From positions 2,790,001 to 2,854,000 of the forward strand of contig NZ_LT593974.1 of NCBI RefSeq assembly GCF_900086985.1: a DNA stretch of 64,000 nt. The letters run 5' to 3'. The DNA comes from Halomonas sp. HL-93 (GTDB taxonomy: Bacteria > Pseudomonadota > Gammaproteobacteria > Pseudomonadales > Halomonadaceae). The notes below the pieces were generated by a model, which saw only the letters and a list, made by a program, of their open reading frames with translations, did no database searches and was not told the origin of the DNA. Position 1 is the first letter of the stretch. The number at the start of each line of letters is the position of its first letter. A program made the position numbers and the translations under genes. Positions 8,528 through 16,745 of this stretch are shown here, one piece after another.

Positions 8528-8968
8528 TCAGGTGCCTCTGGCTTGCGCTAATGCTTGCGCGACCGCCTCAGGAACCGCTACGGGTCGACCCGAGGCCTTA
8601 TCAATCAGCAGCTGATTAACACGCGCGGTCGCCACCGGCTTGCCACTTTCAGCATGCGCTAGACGCTGGTAGGTGGTTAACGCCTTACCTTCTGGCGTCG
8701 GCACGGCGGTGTCAACCACCAAGGCATCGGGCCAGCGTGCTTCGCTTTGGTACTGCACCGCCAGGTCGACGACCACACTCGGGTAGCCACCCATGTCCCA
8801 CTCGGGAAGATCGAGGGCGGCAAATGCCTGAATACGCGCCTCGTGGAGCAGCGATACCAGTGCATCGTGGCCGAGATGACGGCCGTAGTTCATATCTGTA
8901 ACGCGGACGCTTAGCGAATGTCGATGAATAATCGCCTCATCCGGAAAGTCGAGCTGAACCCGTTCCAT
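8528..8968 (-). CDS. Acyl-CoA thioesterase (hotdog fold, 4HBT-like)
   Basis: 146 residues with a hotdog-fold layout. The opening strand HRHSLSVRVTDMNYGRHLGHDALVSLLHEARIQAF carries the DMNYGRHLGH active region typical of 4-hydroxybenzoyl-CoA thioesterase-like enzymes, and the central strand PSVVVDLAVQYQSEARWPD follows the family. The substrate is not evident. AAGGAT precedes the ATG. It lies upstream of and nearly abuts the phosphoribulokinase gene. Confidence 0.8.
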   Translation of the reverse strand: MERVQLDFPDEAIIHRHSLSVRVTDMNYGRHLGHDALVSLLHEARIQAFAALDLPEWDMGGYPSVVVDLAVQYQSEARWPDALVVDTAVPTPEGKALTTYQRLAHAESGKPVATARVNQLLIDKASGRPVAVPEAVAQALAQARGT

Positions 8969-9021
8969 CCAATTATCCTTGTTGTGATCGGCAATGGCGG
9001 CAGGATGACCGAGCGTCGTCG

Positions 9022-10308
9022 CTACCCTTCCCGTGCAATCGCGCGGTAAGCGATATCACGGCGACAGATAACGCCTTCCCAGTGAATTTCATCAACGCCT
9101 TTATATGCCGCCTGCTGAGCCTGGGAGACACTCTCACCTAGTGCGGTGACACATAGCACGCGACCACCTGCCGTTAGGATATCGCCCTGGTCGTTTTGTT
9201 GAGTACCGGCATGAAAAACCTTACAACCATGGCGCTCGGCATTGGCAATGCCGTGAATCACATCGCCCTTGTGATAGCTGCCTGGGTAACCGCCAGCGGC
9301 CAGCACCACTCCCACCGCCGAGCGGGAGTCCCATTCACAGCGCTGTCCGGCAAGCTTGCCCTGTGCACCAGCAAGGCACAGCGCGGCAAAGTCAGACGTT
9401 AAACGCAGCATAATGGGCTGAGTTTCCGGGTCGCCAAAGCGACAGTTGTACTCAATGACCTTAGGGTTGCCCTGGGCATCAATCATCAATCCGGCGTAGA
9501 GGAAACCATTATAGGCATGCCCTTCGTCTGCCATGCCTTTAACGGTGGGTAGAATCACCTGCTGCATGATGCGCTCATCGACATCGGGCGTAACCACCGG
9601 CGCCGGTGAGTATGCCCCCATGCCGCCGGTGTTAGGCCCATTATCGCCGTCGAAAGCACGTTTGTGATCTTGGCTGGTGGCCATGGGCACCACGTTTTCG
9701 CCATCGACCATGACGATAAAACTGGCTTCTTCACCTTCAAGAAACTCTTCAATCACGACGCGCGCGCCGGCGTCTCCAAAGGCATTGGCTTCCAGCATGT
9801 CACGAATAGCGGCTTCGGCGTCAGCCTCATTCATTGCCACGATGACGCCTTTACCGGCGGCCAAACCATCAGCCTTGATGACAATCGGCGCACCGACCTC
9901 CGCCAGATAGGCAAGCGCCGGCTCAACCGCCGTAAAGGTTTGATAGGCGGCGCTGGGGATCGCATGGCGCGCCAGAAAATCCTTGGTGAACGACTTTGAA
10001 CCCTCTAACTGAGCAGCCGCCTGGGTTGGCCCGAAGATGGTCAGACCCGCTGCCTTGAAGCGATCTACCACGCCATCAACCAGCGGCGCTTCCGGCCCCA
10101 CGACCGTAAGTGCGACGTCTTCTTGACGAGCAAACGCTACTAACGCGGCAATATCGGTCGCCGGAATGGCAATATTCGTCAGCTTATTTTCAGTGGCGGT
10201 GCCCGCATTACCTGGCGCCACAAACACCTGCGAAACGCGCGGCGACTGAGCTAGTTTCCATGCCAGCGCGTGCTCACGACCACCGCCACCTATCATCAAA
10301 ACCTTCAT
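9022..10308 (-). CDS. purD: Phosphoribosylamine-glycine ligase (GAR synthetase)
   Basis: 428 residues, full length. The N-terminus MKVLMIGGGGREHALAWKL is diagnostic. ATP-grasp features follow: AAAQLEGSKSFTKDFL, KADGLAAGKGVIVA, DGDNGPNTGGMGAYSPAP, and the metal-binding stretch VIEYNCRFGDPETQ. It catalyses the second step of purine synthesis, joining glycine to 5-phosphoribosylamine. AGAAGGAA lies before the ATG. purH, its frequent partner, is not in the window. Confidence 0.96.
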   Translation of the reverse strand: MKVLMIGGGGREHALAWKLAQSPRVSQVFVAPGNAGTATENKLTNIAIPATDIAALVAFARQEDVALTVVGPEAPLVDGVVDRFKAAGLTIFGPTQAAAQLEGSKSFTKDFLARHAIPSAAYQTFTAVEPALAYLAEVGAPIVIKADGLAAGKGVIVAMNEADAEAAIRDMLEANAFGDAGARVVIEEFLEGEEASFIVMVDGENVVPMATSQDHKRAFDGDNGPNTGGMGAYSPAPVVTPDVDERIMQQVILPTVKGMADEGHAYNGFLYAGLMIDAQGNPKVIEYNCRFGDPETQPIMLRLTSDFAALCLAGAQGKLAGQRCEWDSRSAVGVVLAAGGYPGSYHKGDVIHGIANAERHGCKVFHAGTQQNDQGDILTAGGRVLCVTALGESVSQAQQAAYKGVDEIHWEGVICRRDIAYRAIAREG

Positions 10309-10382
10309 GGATTTCCTTCTTAAACGGATGAGCAGATTCGTCGCGGCATTATGCCACAGCTTACCCGGCGCGGCGCAGGCGC

Positions 10383-10862
10383 TTAAGACGACTTGTCGTT
10401 GTGGCTCTTATCGCTGTCGTTGTCATCCTCACCGGTGGGCGGATGATTGATGGTTTTCTGCCAAAAGCGCATGTTCTCTTCGGCCAGCTCACGCATAAAC
10501 TCCATAGGCGTGTGGCGAATGGCCTGCTGCCACTGACTTTGCATGCGCTTTTGCTGCTCCATCATAATCTGAGTGCCTTGCTCTAGATAACGCGCCAGCG
10601 GCAGCGGTGACGACATATCATAGACGCGGATCAGTTGCGCGAGCAGATCATTGGAGAATACTTCCGCTTCGCTATCAGCTTGTTCTTGTTCGATAATAAT
10701 TGACAGTAAAATGGTGCGCGTGAGGTCTTCACCGCTTTTGGCATCCTCCACCCGAAACGGCTCTTCCTCAAGAATCAAACGGCGCAGATCCTCCAGCGTC
10801 ACATAACGGCTTTGTTGGGTATCATACAACCTGCGATTGGCATATTTGCGAATGACGCGCAC
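10383..10862 (-). CDS. phaR: Polyhydroxyalkanoate synthesis regulator PhaR
   Basis: I chose the GTG at 10862 (159 residues) because AAGGAGA stands five bases before it and the family starts right there (VRVIRKYANRRLYDTQQSRYVTLEDLRRLI); an ATG 31 codons upstream lacks both. The N-terminal PHB/PHA DNA-binding domain (residues 2-62) is followed by a PHA-accumulation domain and an acidic, Asp/Ser-rich tail. PhaR represses phasin and its own gene and is released by binding nascent polyester granules. No pha synthesis gene lies in the window, so this regulator is unlinked from its targets here. Confidence 0.9.
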   Translation of the reverse strand: MRVIRKYANRRLYDTQQSRYVTLEDLRRLILEEEPFRVEDAKSGEDLTRTILLSIIIEQEQADSEAEVFSNDLLAQLIRVYDMSSPLPLARYLEQGTQIMMEQQKRMQSQWQQAIRHTPMEFMRELAEENMRFWQKTINHPPTGEDDNDSDKSHNDKSS

Positions 10863-11010
10863 GGCGACTCTCCTTAAACGCGATAGGGCTTTGCTGCCCG
10901 TTGCTGTTATTGTGCCTGCACCACGCGTCCATGCAAGCCATGTATCGATATTCAATAGACGTAGATGTAGCTAGACGTTTTGCTCAACGACTCACAGACC
11001 AACCACCTTC

Positions 11011-11724
11011 ATGAACCTGATTTTACTCGAACCTCACGATGTGCCCCAAGATGGCCAGGCGCTGCTTCACGATCAACGCCGTTTGGCACACCTGCGCGAA
11101 GTACACCGCGCCCAACTCGGCGATTCGTTCACCGTTGGCTGCACCAACGGGCTGATCGGCAAAGCTGAGCTGACAGCGCTTGAGCCAGATCACGCACGGC
11201 TGAACTGGACAAACCTCAGCGAGCCGCCGCCGCCCCCCCTGCCTGTTCACTTGGTGTTGGCGTTACCGCGCCCGCGCATGCTGGCACGCACCCTTGAACA
11301 CGTGACCGCACTGGGCGTAAAGCGCATTACCCTCCTGCACACCAAGCGCGTCGAGAAAAGTTATTGGCAATCGCCCGAGCTGCGCCCTGACAAGATACAC
11401 CAACATTTGGTACTGGGCCTTGAACAAGCACGCGACACCATGCTGCCGGACGTGACGTTGGTCAAAGGCTTTCGAGCCTTTCTCAACGAGCACTTGCCCG
11501 TGCTATTGGGGCAAGGGCGTGGTCTCGTCGCTCACCCAGGCATGGCGTCCCCTTGCCCAAGAGGCATAAGCGAGGAAACGGTGTTGTTTATAGGCCCGGA
11601 GGGCGGTTTTATCGACTGGGAAGTGGATCAACTGCTAGACGCGGGCTGCGAAGGTATGCACCTTGGCCCGCGTATTTTGCGCGTTGAGACCGCCGTTACC
11701 GCCCTGCTGTCTCGGCTTTTTTAG
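11011..11724 (+). CDS. rsmE: 16S rRNA m3U1498 methyltransferase RsmE
   Basis: 237 residues with an N-terminal PUA-like domain (HDQRRLAHLREVHRAQLGDSF) and a C-terminal SPOUT methyltransferase domain. The knot motifs are LFIGPEGGFIDWEVDQL and LGPRILRVETAVTALL. It methylates N3 of U1498 in 16S rRNA. The stop codon is three bases from the stop of the convergent protease gene. Confidence 0.93.
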   Translation: MNLILLEPHDVPQDGQALLHDQRRLAHLREVHRAQLGDSFTVGCTNGLIGKAELTALEPDHARLNWTNLSEPPPPPLPVHLVLALPRPRMLARTLEHVTALGVKRITLLHTKRVEKSYWQSPELRPDKIHQHLVLGLEQARDTMLPDVTLVKGFRAFLNEHLPVLLGQGRGLVAHPGMASPCPRGISEETVLFIGPEGGFIDWEVDQLLDAGCEGMHLGPRILRVETAVTALLSRLF

Positions 11725-11727
11725 CCG

Positions 11728-12294
11728 TCACGTTTTATCGCTGGCGTCATCATCGTCGGGGTCATGGGCGACGACGTCTGCATCATCATCGCAGTTGGGC
11801 TCTTGCATGAAGGATTCGCGCACATCAAGCAGGCCGAGATGGCTGATAGTACGCCGCCCTAACAACAGCGGATAGTTCATATCTTCACGGTTGCGCAGGC
11901 TGAACTGCTCTTCGTATATTGTATCGCCCATGCAGACTTCCAACAGCACCACGGGGCGTTCATCCTTGCCGCCCGCCCCGCGGACTCTTAATTCGCGGTA
12001 AAGCGGACGCTCTATCTCGTCGCTAAACACCTCGCCACTTTCTTCGTCTTCAAGCTTGAGGCGAAAGCGAACCCAGTCTTCGCCGTCCTTTTCGAACATT
12101 TCGATTTCTCGGGCGTCCAGCGACGAGGTTAACGCACCACTATCGAGCTTGGCTTTGACTTCGGTCCCCCAAGGCTGGAGCGTCGCCTTTTCTACCCAGC
12201 CAAACACGTTATCGTCACTGGCGGACGCTTGGCTGCTTGCCAGTGCCCCGACAAGGGCAAAACTGCTTAGCAACGTCGTTACCACGTTGGACAT
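11728..12294 (-). CDS. Periplasmic RimK-C-terminal-like aspartic protease (DUF785/'Zn protease' family)
   Basis: 188 residues. A signal peptide (residues 1-26, ending SQASAS) is followed by the retropepsin-like domain: FGWVEKATLQP and the catalytic-type motif KLDSGALTSSLDA with D51, then YPLLLGRRTISHLGLLDVRESF. Proteins of this family are often labelled ATP-dependent zinc proteases, but the fold suggests an aspartic-type hydrolase and I see no ATPase or zinc motif. The C-terminal tail is strikingly acidic (DDDADVVAHDPDDDDASD). The target is unknown. Confidence 0.75.
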   Translation of the reverse strand: MSNVVTTLLSSFALVGALASSQASASDDNVFGWVEKATLQPWGTEVKAKLDSGALTSSLDAREIEMFEKDGEDWVRFRLKLEDEESGEVFSDEIERPLYRELRVRGAGGKDERPVVLLEVCMGDTIYEEQFSLRNREDMNYPLLLGRRTISHLGLLDVRESFMQEPNCDDDADVVAHDPDDDDASDKT

Positions 12295-12384
12295 AATCTA
12301 TTCCTGTACGATTGGTTCTGAAGCGGTGTATTTGGATGCCACAGCGCTCAATTTTAAAAAGCCTATTTCATGAACAATTTCAAC

Positions 12385-12417
12385 AACTAACTCAAGAACT
12401 AACTCAAGAACTAATCA
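12385..12417. repeat. Tandem 12-base repeat at the end of the transglycosylase gene
   Basis: AACTAACTCAAG occurs twice in full (12385-12396 and 12397-12408), followed by a nearly complete third copy that runs across the stop codon of the transglycosylase gene. Slipped-strand copy-number change here would alter only the untranslated end or the last codons. Confidence 0.75.
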
Positions 12418-13667
12418 ACGCGCTGGCGTAACCGTTCAAGCAATGATTGCGTCGCGAAGCCGTCGGGGGTTAACCCCTCATCACGCTGGAACGCACGCAA
12501 CCCCTGGCGGGTGTTGGGACCCATAACGCCGTCGGCGCCGCCAACATCGTACCCGGCTCGATTGAGGTATTGCTGCAACGCTTCGACATCGTCACGCGTT
12601 AAAGGTGCCTCTTCACGGGGCCAACCTTGCTGAACACCATCGCGCCCGGCAATGGCATCACTAAGCGTTGCCACCGCCAGCGCATAGCTGGTGGCGTTGT
12701 TATAGCGCAAAATAGCCCGGAAATTAGGCCCTACCAAAAAGGCCGGACCTTTGGCCCCAGCGGGCACAATCACCTCGGCGCTGTCAAAGCGGGGAAGTTC
12801 CCCACTGACAGCTTCCACGCCCTGCTGTTCCCAGGCTTGACTGTCACGGCGGCCGGTTTGGGCATAGTCGAAATTATCCGGCAGGTTGACCTCCACGCCC
12901 CAGGGTTGGCCAGGCTGCCAACCGGCACGCGCCAGATAATTGGCTGTAGAGGCCATAACGTCCGGAATGCTGTCCCAAATGTCGCGTCGATCATCATCGT
13001 CACCATCGACCGCATAAGCTTCAAAGCTGGTCGGAATGAACTGGGTGTGCCCCATAGCCCCCGCCCATGAGCCGCGCATTTGATCGGCGGCGATATCGCC
13101 CTGCTCGATAATTCTTAGGGCGGCTAGCAGTTCCTCACGGGCGAACTGTTGGCGGCGGCCATCGTAGGCAAGCGTCGCCAACGCTTCAAGAGTGGAGAAG
13201 TCGCCAAAATTGCTGCCATAGTTACTCTCAATGCCCCAAATCGCGACGATAATTTCAGCGGGTACACCGTAGCGCTGCTCCATTTGCTCTGCAGTGCGAC
13301 GATGTTCGTCGAGGCGTTCCTGGCCATTATTGACACGCGTGCTGGAAACGGCCGTATCAAGGTATTCCCAGATGGGGCGAACAAACTCGGGCTGATAACG
13401 ATCCAGCTCGAGAATACGGGGGCGATAGCGTATCTCGTCAAAAGCTTCGCGCAACGTTGTTTCACTGATGCCCTGCTGCTCGGCATAACGTCGAAAGTCG
13501 TCTCGCCATTGATTAAAGTTGGCGTGCTGTACCTCTTGAGCGACCTTAGCATCCACCTCGGTCATCAGTTTTTGATTAGCCAGCACCGGTGAGCTCAAAA
13601 GCAACACCGAGACCATCCCGAACACGGCGCGGGTCGAGCGAATTGTCACCTTTTTATCCAACATCAT
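12411..13667 (-). CDS. Lytic murein transglycosylase (MltB family) with peptidoglycan-binding domain
   Basis: Two adjacent ATG codons (13667 and 13664) follow AAGGAAGG; either gives about 418 residues and a clear signal peptide (RSTRAVFGMVSVLLLSSPVLANQ). The upstream in-frame ATG at 13775 would bury this signal. The catalytic region reads VAIWGIESNYGSNFGDF with the general-acid Glu, then AMGHTQFIPTSFEAYAVDGDGD-like sequence as in soluble lytic transglycosylase B. A C-terminal PG_binding_1 domain covers about the last 65 residues (VEALQQYLNRAGYDVGGADG onward). It cleaves murein glycan strands in the periplasm to 1,6-anhydro products. There is no lipobox, so it is probably soluble rather than a lipoprotein. 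Confidence 0.9.
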   Translation of the reverse strand: MMLDKKVTIRSTRAVFGMVSVLLLSSPVLANQKLMTEVDAKVAQEVQHANFNQWRDDFRRYAEQQGISETTLREAFDEIRYRPRILELDRYQPEFVRPIWEYLDTAVSSTRVNNGQERLDEHRRTAEQMEQRYGVPAEIIVAIWGIESNYGSNFGDFSTLEALATLAYDGRRQQFAREELLAALRIIEQGDIAADQMRGSWAGAMGHTQFIPTSFEAYAVDGDDDDRRDIWDSIPDVMASTANYLARAGWQPGQPWGVEVNLPDNFDYAQTGRRDSQAWEQQGVEAVSGELPRFDSAEVIVPAGAKGPAFLVGPNFRAILRYNNATSYALAVATLSDAIAGRDGVQQGWPREEAPLTRDDVEALQQYLNRAGYDVGGADGVMGPNTRQGLRAFQRDEGLTPDGFATQSLLERLRQRVD

Positions 13668-13778
13668 TCCTTCCTTAGGGCAGTCCTTAGCTGCCCCCGA
13701 TGATGGCCCAGAACGGCGCAGGTTACTAGTCCAGTCGACAGCAGGATGGTCAGCCGCTTTCATAGACCTGCGCACCGT

Positions 13779-15197
13779 CTAGTCGTCGCTTTCCTGGAGT
13801 TCACTCTGGGCAATAAGCCAGCGATCCCAAGTGGCTGGTTGAACCCTGGGCGGCCTAAACTGTGAGGCAGTCGTCCGCCAAGGTTGGTGCCGCTCGAGCC
13901 CAACGGGCAAAGCTTCCAGTCTTGGAAGCCAATGAGCCACATATAACCCCTTGGGGTCGTAGTGCCCCGCCTGCTTCAACACGTTGAAATAGCGGTCCTG
14001 GCGCGGATCACGTCCGACACCGGCGATATAGCGCCAGTTGCCCCAATTACTCGCCACATCATAGTCGAGCAGGCAGTGCTCGAACCAGGCAGCGCCCAGC
14101 CGCCAATCCACGCCCAAGTCCTTGACCAGAAAACTGGCAACGTTCTGGCGAACACGGTTGGATATCCACCCCGTGCTGCTTAGCTCCAGCATCGCCGCAT
14201 CGATAAACGGCACGCCCGTATTGGCATTACGCCAGGCATCGAAGTCTTCATTCACGGGTGGCAGTTGCGCCTGGCCGAACAGCGCCTCACCTTCTAGCTG
14301 CGCCGCGCGTAAAAAAAATTCCCGCCAAAGCAGTTCAAAGCCAATCCAGTAGCTGGACTCATTGCTACCATGCTGTGATTCCCAGGCTTTGACCTCATCC
14401 TGCACTTGGCGCGGCGATAAACAGCCATGCGCTAGCCAAGGTGAAAAACGGGTTGAAAAGTTAGCGCCCAGAAGCCCATTGCGGGTTTTTTTGTACGTCG
14501 CAGGGCCGTGCTGATGCCAAATGTAGTGATTTAATCGCTCCTGGCCCGCTGCCTCTCCGCCTAAATAGTCAAAACCTTGCCGTTCATCGGGTTGCCAACG
14601 AGCGCTGATCTCACAGACTTGGCTCAGGGGAGGAAAGCCGCGGGGTGCGTCTGGCCAAGCGGGCAAGGTAATCGGCGCGGTTAGACTCGGTGGGATATCG
14701 CAGTACTTCTCGACCTGACGACGAAAAGCCGAGAAGCTCTCGGGTAACTGAGATAGTTCGAATGGCAAGGCATGCTCGTCGATCAGGCGACCGGATTCAT
14801 GACGCTCAACGGCAACGGTGGACGAAAGCCGCTCTCTCACCGCCTCGATATGCTGCTTTTCTTCAACGCCGACGTGTTCGGCTACCCGTATGCTGCGCGC
14901 CTGCAGCCGCTCTGCCAGCGACACGACTTCCTCGACAGGGTCGCCAATTCTTACCAGCAGATCGCTTCCTCGCTGCAATAGCTCCCCGCGAAGCTCCATC
15001 AGGCATTGCCATAAAAACCTCAGCCTCGCGGGACCAACGCGCAATAGATCGGAATCGTCAAATAAAGGTTCTAGCCACGCCTCATCAAGTACGTATAGGC
15101 AGACCAAATGATCCGGCAGGTCGTCCAGGCGCAGCAGCGGATTATCCGTCACTCTGAGGTCGTCGTGCAGCCAGACGATATCGATCGTGCTGTTCAT
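13779..15197 (-). CDS. DASH-type cryptochrome / photolyase
   Basis: 472 residues. The N-terminal photolyase alpha/beta domain ([18 protein letters not shown]) is followed by the FAD-binding helical domain. Segments that point to the CRY-DASH group are [64 protein letters not shown] and [23 protein letters not shown]. Such proteins bind FAD and usually a folate antenna and repair cyclobutane dimers, preferably in single-stranded DNA, or act in light signalling. The gene starts inside the stop codon of the DUF2256 mini-gene (ATGA overlap), so the two are coupled. It probably belongs to a light-induced set with the LOV protein and the photolyase at 16746. Confidence 0.9.
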   Translation of the reverse strand: MNSTIDIVWLHDDLRVTDNPLLRLDDLPDHLVCLYVLDEAWLEPLFDDSDLLRVGPARLRFLWQCLMELRGELLQRGSDLLVRIGDPVEEVVSLAERLQARSIRVAEHVGVEEKQHIEAVRERLSSTVAVERHESGRLIDEHALPFELSQLPESFSAFRRQVEKYCDIPPSLTAPITLPAWPDAPRGFPPLSQVCEISARWQPDERQGFDYLGGEAAGQERLNHYIWHQHGPATYKKTRNGLLGANFSTRFSPWLAHGCLSPRQVQDEVKAWESQHGSNESSYWIGFELLWREFFLRAAQLEGEALFGQAQLPPVNEDFDAWRNANTGVPFIDAAMLELSSTGWISNRVRQNVASFLVKDLGVDWRLGAAWFEHCLLDYDVASNWGNWRYIAGVGRDPRQDRYFNVLKQAGHYDPKGLYVAHWLPRLEALPVGLERHQPWRTTASQFRPPRVQPATWDRWLIAQSELQESDD

Positions 15198-15358
15198 GCT
15201 CTGGTCTCCTCAGCGCGTTTTGCTATGCGGGCATCGCACTGGCAGCGTTTGCTGCAGTAGCGGACCTCATCCCAGCATCGCGCCCATTTCTTTCGCCAAG
15301 TAAATGGGCGCTGACATTGAACGCAGTTTTTTTGCGGTAAGTGATGTTGATGTGCCAT
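15194..15358 (-). CDS. DUF2256 mini-protein, translationally coupled to CRY-DASH
   Basis: 54 residues, read from the ATG at 15358: it opens [12 protein letters not shown] and contains the cysteine pairs [15 protein letters not shown] and [15 protein letters not shown]. The C-x2-C ... C-x5-C-x-C spacing and the FTWRKKWAR core are those of the DUF2256 family, likely a small zinc-ribbon protein. Its TGA overlaps the ATG of the CRY-DASH gene. DUF2256 genes are known neighbours, and sometimes fusion partners, of cryptochrome/photolyase genes, so a role beside the flavoprotein is likely; the biochemical function is not known. It is first in its operon and has a LitR-like dyad about 55 bases upstream. 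Confidence 0.9.
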   Translation of the reverse strand: MAHQHHLPQKNCVQCQRPFTWRKKWARCWDEVRYCSKRCQCDARIAKRAEETRA

Positions 15359-15411
15359 GGAGGCTCGCTTAGATTGACGTGCGGCACTGAATAAACATTG
15401 GCACTATAACT

Positions 15412-15433
15412 TATACAGTACAACTATTGTACA
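15412..15433 (-). promoter_or_regulatory. LitR-box-like dyad upstream of the DUF2256/CRY-DASH operon
   Basis: TATACA and TGTACA face each other with ten bases between them. As I remember it, the class II LitR consensus from P. putida is T(G/A)TACA-N12-TGTA(C/T)A; here both half-sites match fully but the spacer is two bases shorter. On the minus strand a TATAGT that could be the -10 lies at 15403-15408, so a protein bound here would sit over the promoter. Low certainty because of the spacer. Confidence 0.45.
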
Positions 15434-15481
15434 TATAATGGTTTCAAACTTTGTTTTAATTTACTTTGCCCCTCTGACACG

Positions 15482-15503
15482 AAAAAGCCACCCGTAGGTG
15501 GCT
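15482..15503 (-). terminator. Rho-independent terminator after hemH
   Basis: On the minus strand AGCCACC-TACG-GGTGGCT forms a seven-pair hairpin followed by TTTTT. It lies 50 bases after the hemH stop codon and ahead of the cryptochrome promoter region. Confidence 0.85.
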
Positions 15504-15552
15504 GATGGAATCTAGGATTGGTTATAGAAAAACGACTGCGAGGAATATGAAT

Positions 15553-16632
15553 TTAACGACGCGGCAGCCAGCCCGACAGCTCGTTGTTGACCACGGCGAG
15601 CAGCGCATCGATATGGTCATCGCGGTCGTTCAGGCAGGGAATATAACTGAAGGTTTCTCCGCCGGCTTCCATGAAGCTGTCGTGAATCTCTTCCTTGATT
15701 TCTTCCAGGGTTTCTACACAGTCTGACGAGAACGCAGGCGACAGAATGGCTATGTGCTTGTGCCCCTGCTTGGCCAGTTCCGCCACGTGGTCAACGGTCT
15801 GAGGTCCGACCCACTTTTCGGGGCCAAACTGCGACTGGAAGGCGGTATCAACTTCTTCCTTACTGAACCCCAGCTTTTCACGCAGCAGACGCGTGGTTTT
15901 CTGGCACTGGCAATGGTAGGGGTCGCCTTCCAGCAAATAGCGCTCGGGTACGCCGTGGTAGCTTGCCACCAGCTTGGTCGGCCGCGTCGTGAAGCCTTCA
16001 TAGGCCTCTCGCACCGAGTTGGCCAGCGCATCCGTATAGGCAGGATGGTCGAAATAAGCCGGCACGGTGCGAATGGACGGCTGCCACTTCATTTTCATCA
16101 GAGTACGAAACGCCTGATCGTTGGCGGTCGCCGTAGTGGGCGAGCCGTACTGCGGATAGAGCGGGAAGAAGACGATTTTCTCGCAGCCTTTTTCCTTCAT
16201 CCGCGTCAGCACGCTTTCCGTGGAGGGGTTGCCGTAGCGCATGCAGAAGTCGACTTCCACATCATCGCCGTAAAGCGCCTTCAGGCGCTCGGTCATCTTC
16301 TCGGTTTGCGCCCGAGTAGTAGTCAACAGCGGGCTTTCATTCAGCTCGTTGTTCCAGATGCTTTTATAGGCGTTACCCGATGAGAATGGCCGCTTGGTCA
16401 GGATGATCAGTTGCAAAAGCGGTTGCCACTTCCAACCGGCATAGTCCACCACGCGCTTGTCAGAGAGAAACTCGCTCAAGTAGCGACGCATCGACCAATA
16501 GTCCGTGGCGTCGGGGGTGCCCAAATTGGCCAGTACCACTCCGACCTTCGCTCGGGGCACAGGGGGGTGGTCGCTGGGGGCATGCGTTAGACGACCTTCG
16601 CCCGGCTGGTCCTTTGCGACTTGCTCGGTCAT
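15553..16632 (-). CDS. hemH: Ferrochelatase
   Basis: The ATG at 16632 has AGGAG eight bases upstream and gives 359 residues; the in-frame start at 16701 would add an unlikely leader. Family features are VGVVLANLGTPDATD at the N-terminus, LVASYHGVPERYLLEGDPYHCQC with the catalytic His, and LSPAFSSDCVETLEEI with the Glu pair. The enzyme inserts Fe2+ into protoporphyrin IX, the last step of haem synthesis. Its position between the two cryptochrome units suggests light-linked control, which would make sense because free protoporphyrin is photosensitising. It shares a divergent control region with the photolyase gene at 16746. Confidence 0.94.
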   Translation of the reverse strand: MTEQVAKDQPGEGRLTHAPSDHPPVPRAKVGVVLANLGTPDATDYWSMRRYLSEFLSDKRVVDYAGWKWQPLLQLIILTKRPFSSGNAYKSIWNNELNESPLLTTTRAQTEKMTERLKALYGDDVEVDFCMRYGNPSTESVLTRMKEKGCEKIVFFPLYPQYGSPTTATANDQAFRTLMKMKWQPSIRTVPAYFDHPAYTDALANSVREAYEGFTTRPTKLVASYHGVPERYLLEGDPYHCQCQKTTRLLREKLGFSKEEVDTAFQSQFGPEKWVGPQTVDHVAELAKQGHKHIAILSPAFSSDCVETLEEIKEEIHDSFMEAGGETFSYIPCLNDRDDHIDALLAVVNNELSGWLPRR

Positions 16633-16706
16633 GACATTCACTCCTGCTGACAACGCCTGTTGAAAAATAAATCTTACCACTTTTCGGCACAGCGGCGGCA
16701 TAAAGT

Positions 16707-16730
16707 TATACTATCAGCATTATTTGTACA
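16707..16730. promoter_or_regulatory. LitR-box-like operator between hemH and the FeS photolyase
   Basis: TATACT-N12-TGTACA matches 11 of the 12 defined positions of the class II LitR consensus as I recall it (T(G/A)TACA-N12-TGTA(C/T)A), with the exact 12-base spacer. It ends 15 bases before the photolyase ATG; its left half doubles as a plausible -10 (TATACT), so a bound repressor would block RNA polymerase. It lies in the 113-base divergent gap and could also govern hemH. Confidence 0.6.
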
Positions 16731-16745
16731 TAGTTGAGATAACTT

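Noticed and set aside
15223..15423. A 66-codon minus-strand frame upstream of the cryptochrome gene
   Set aside because: It overlaps the DUF2256 gene in another frame; the DUF2256 frame has the cysteine motifs and the ATGA overlap, this one has neither.
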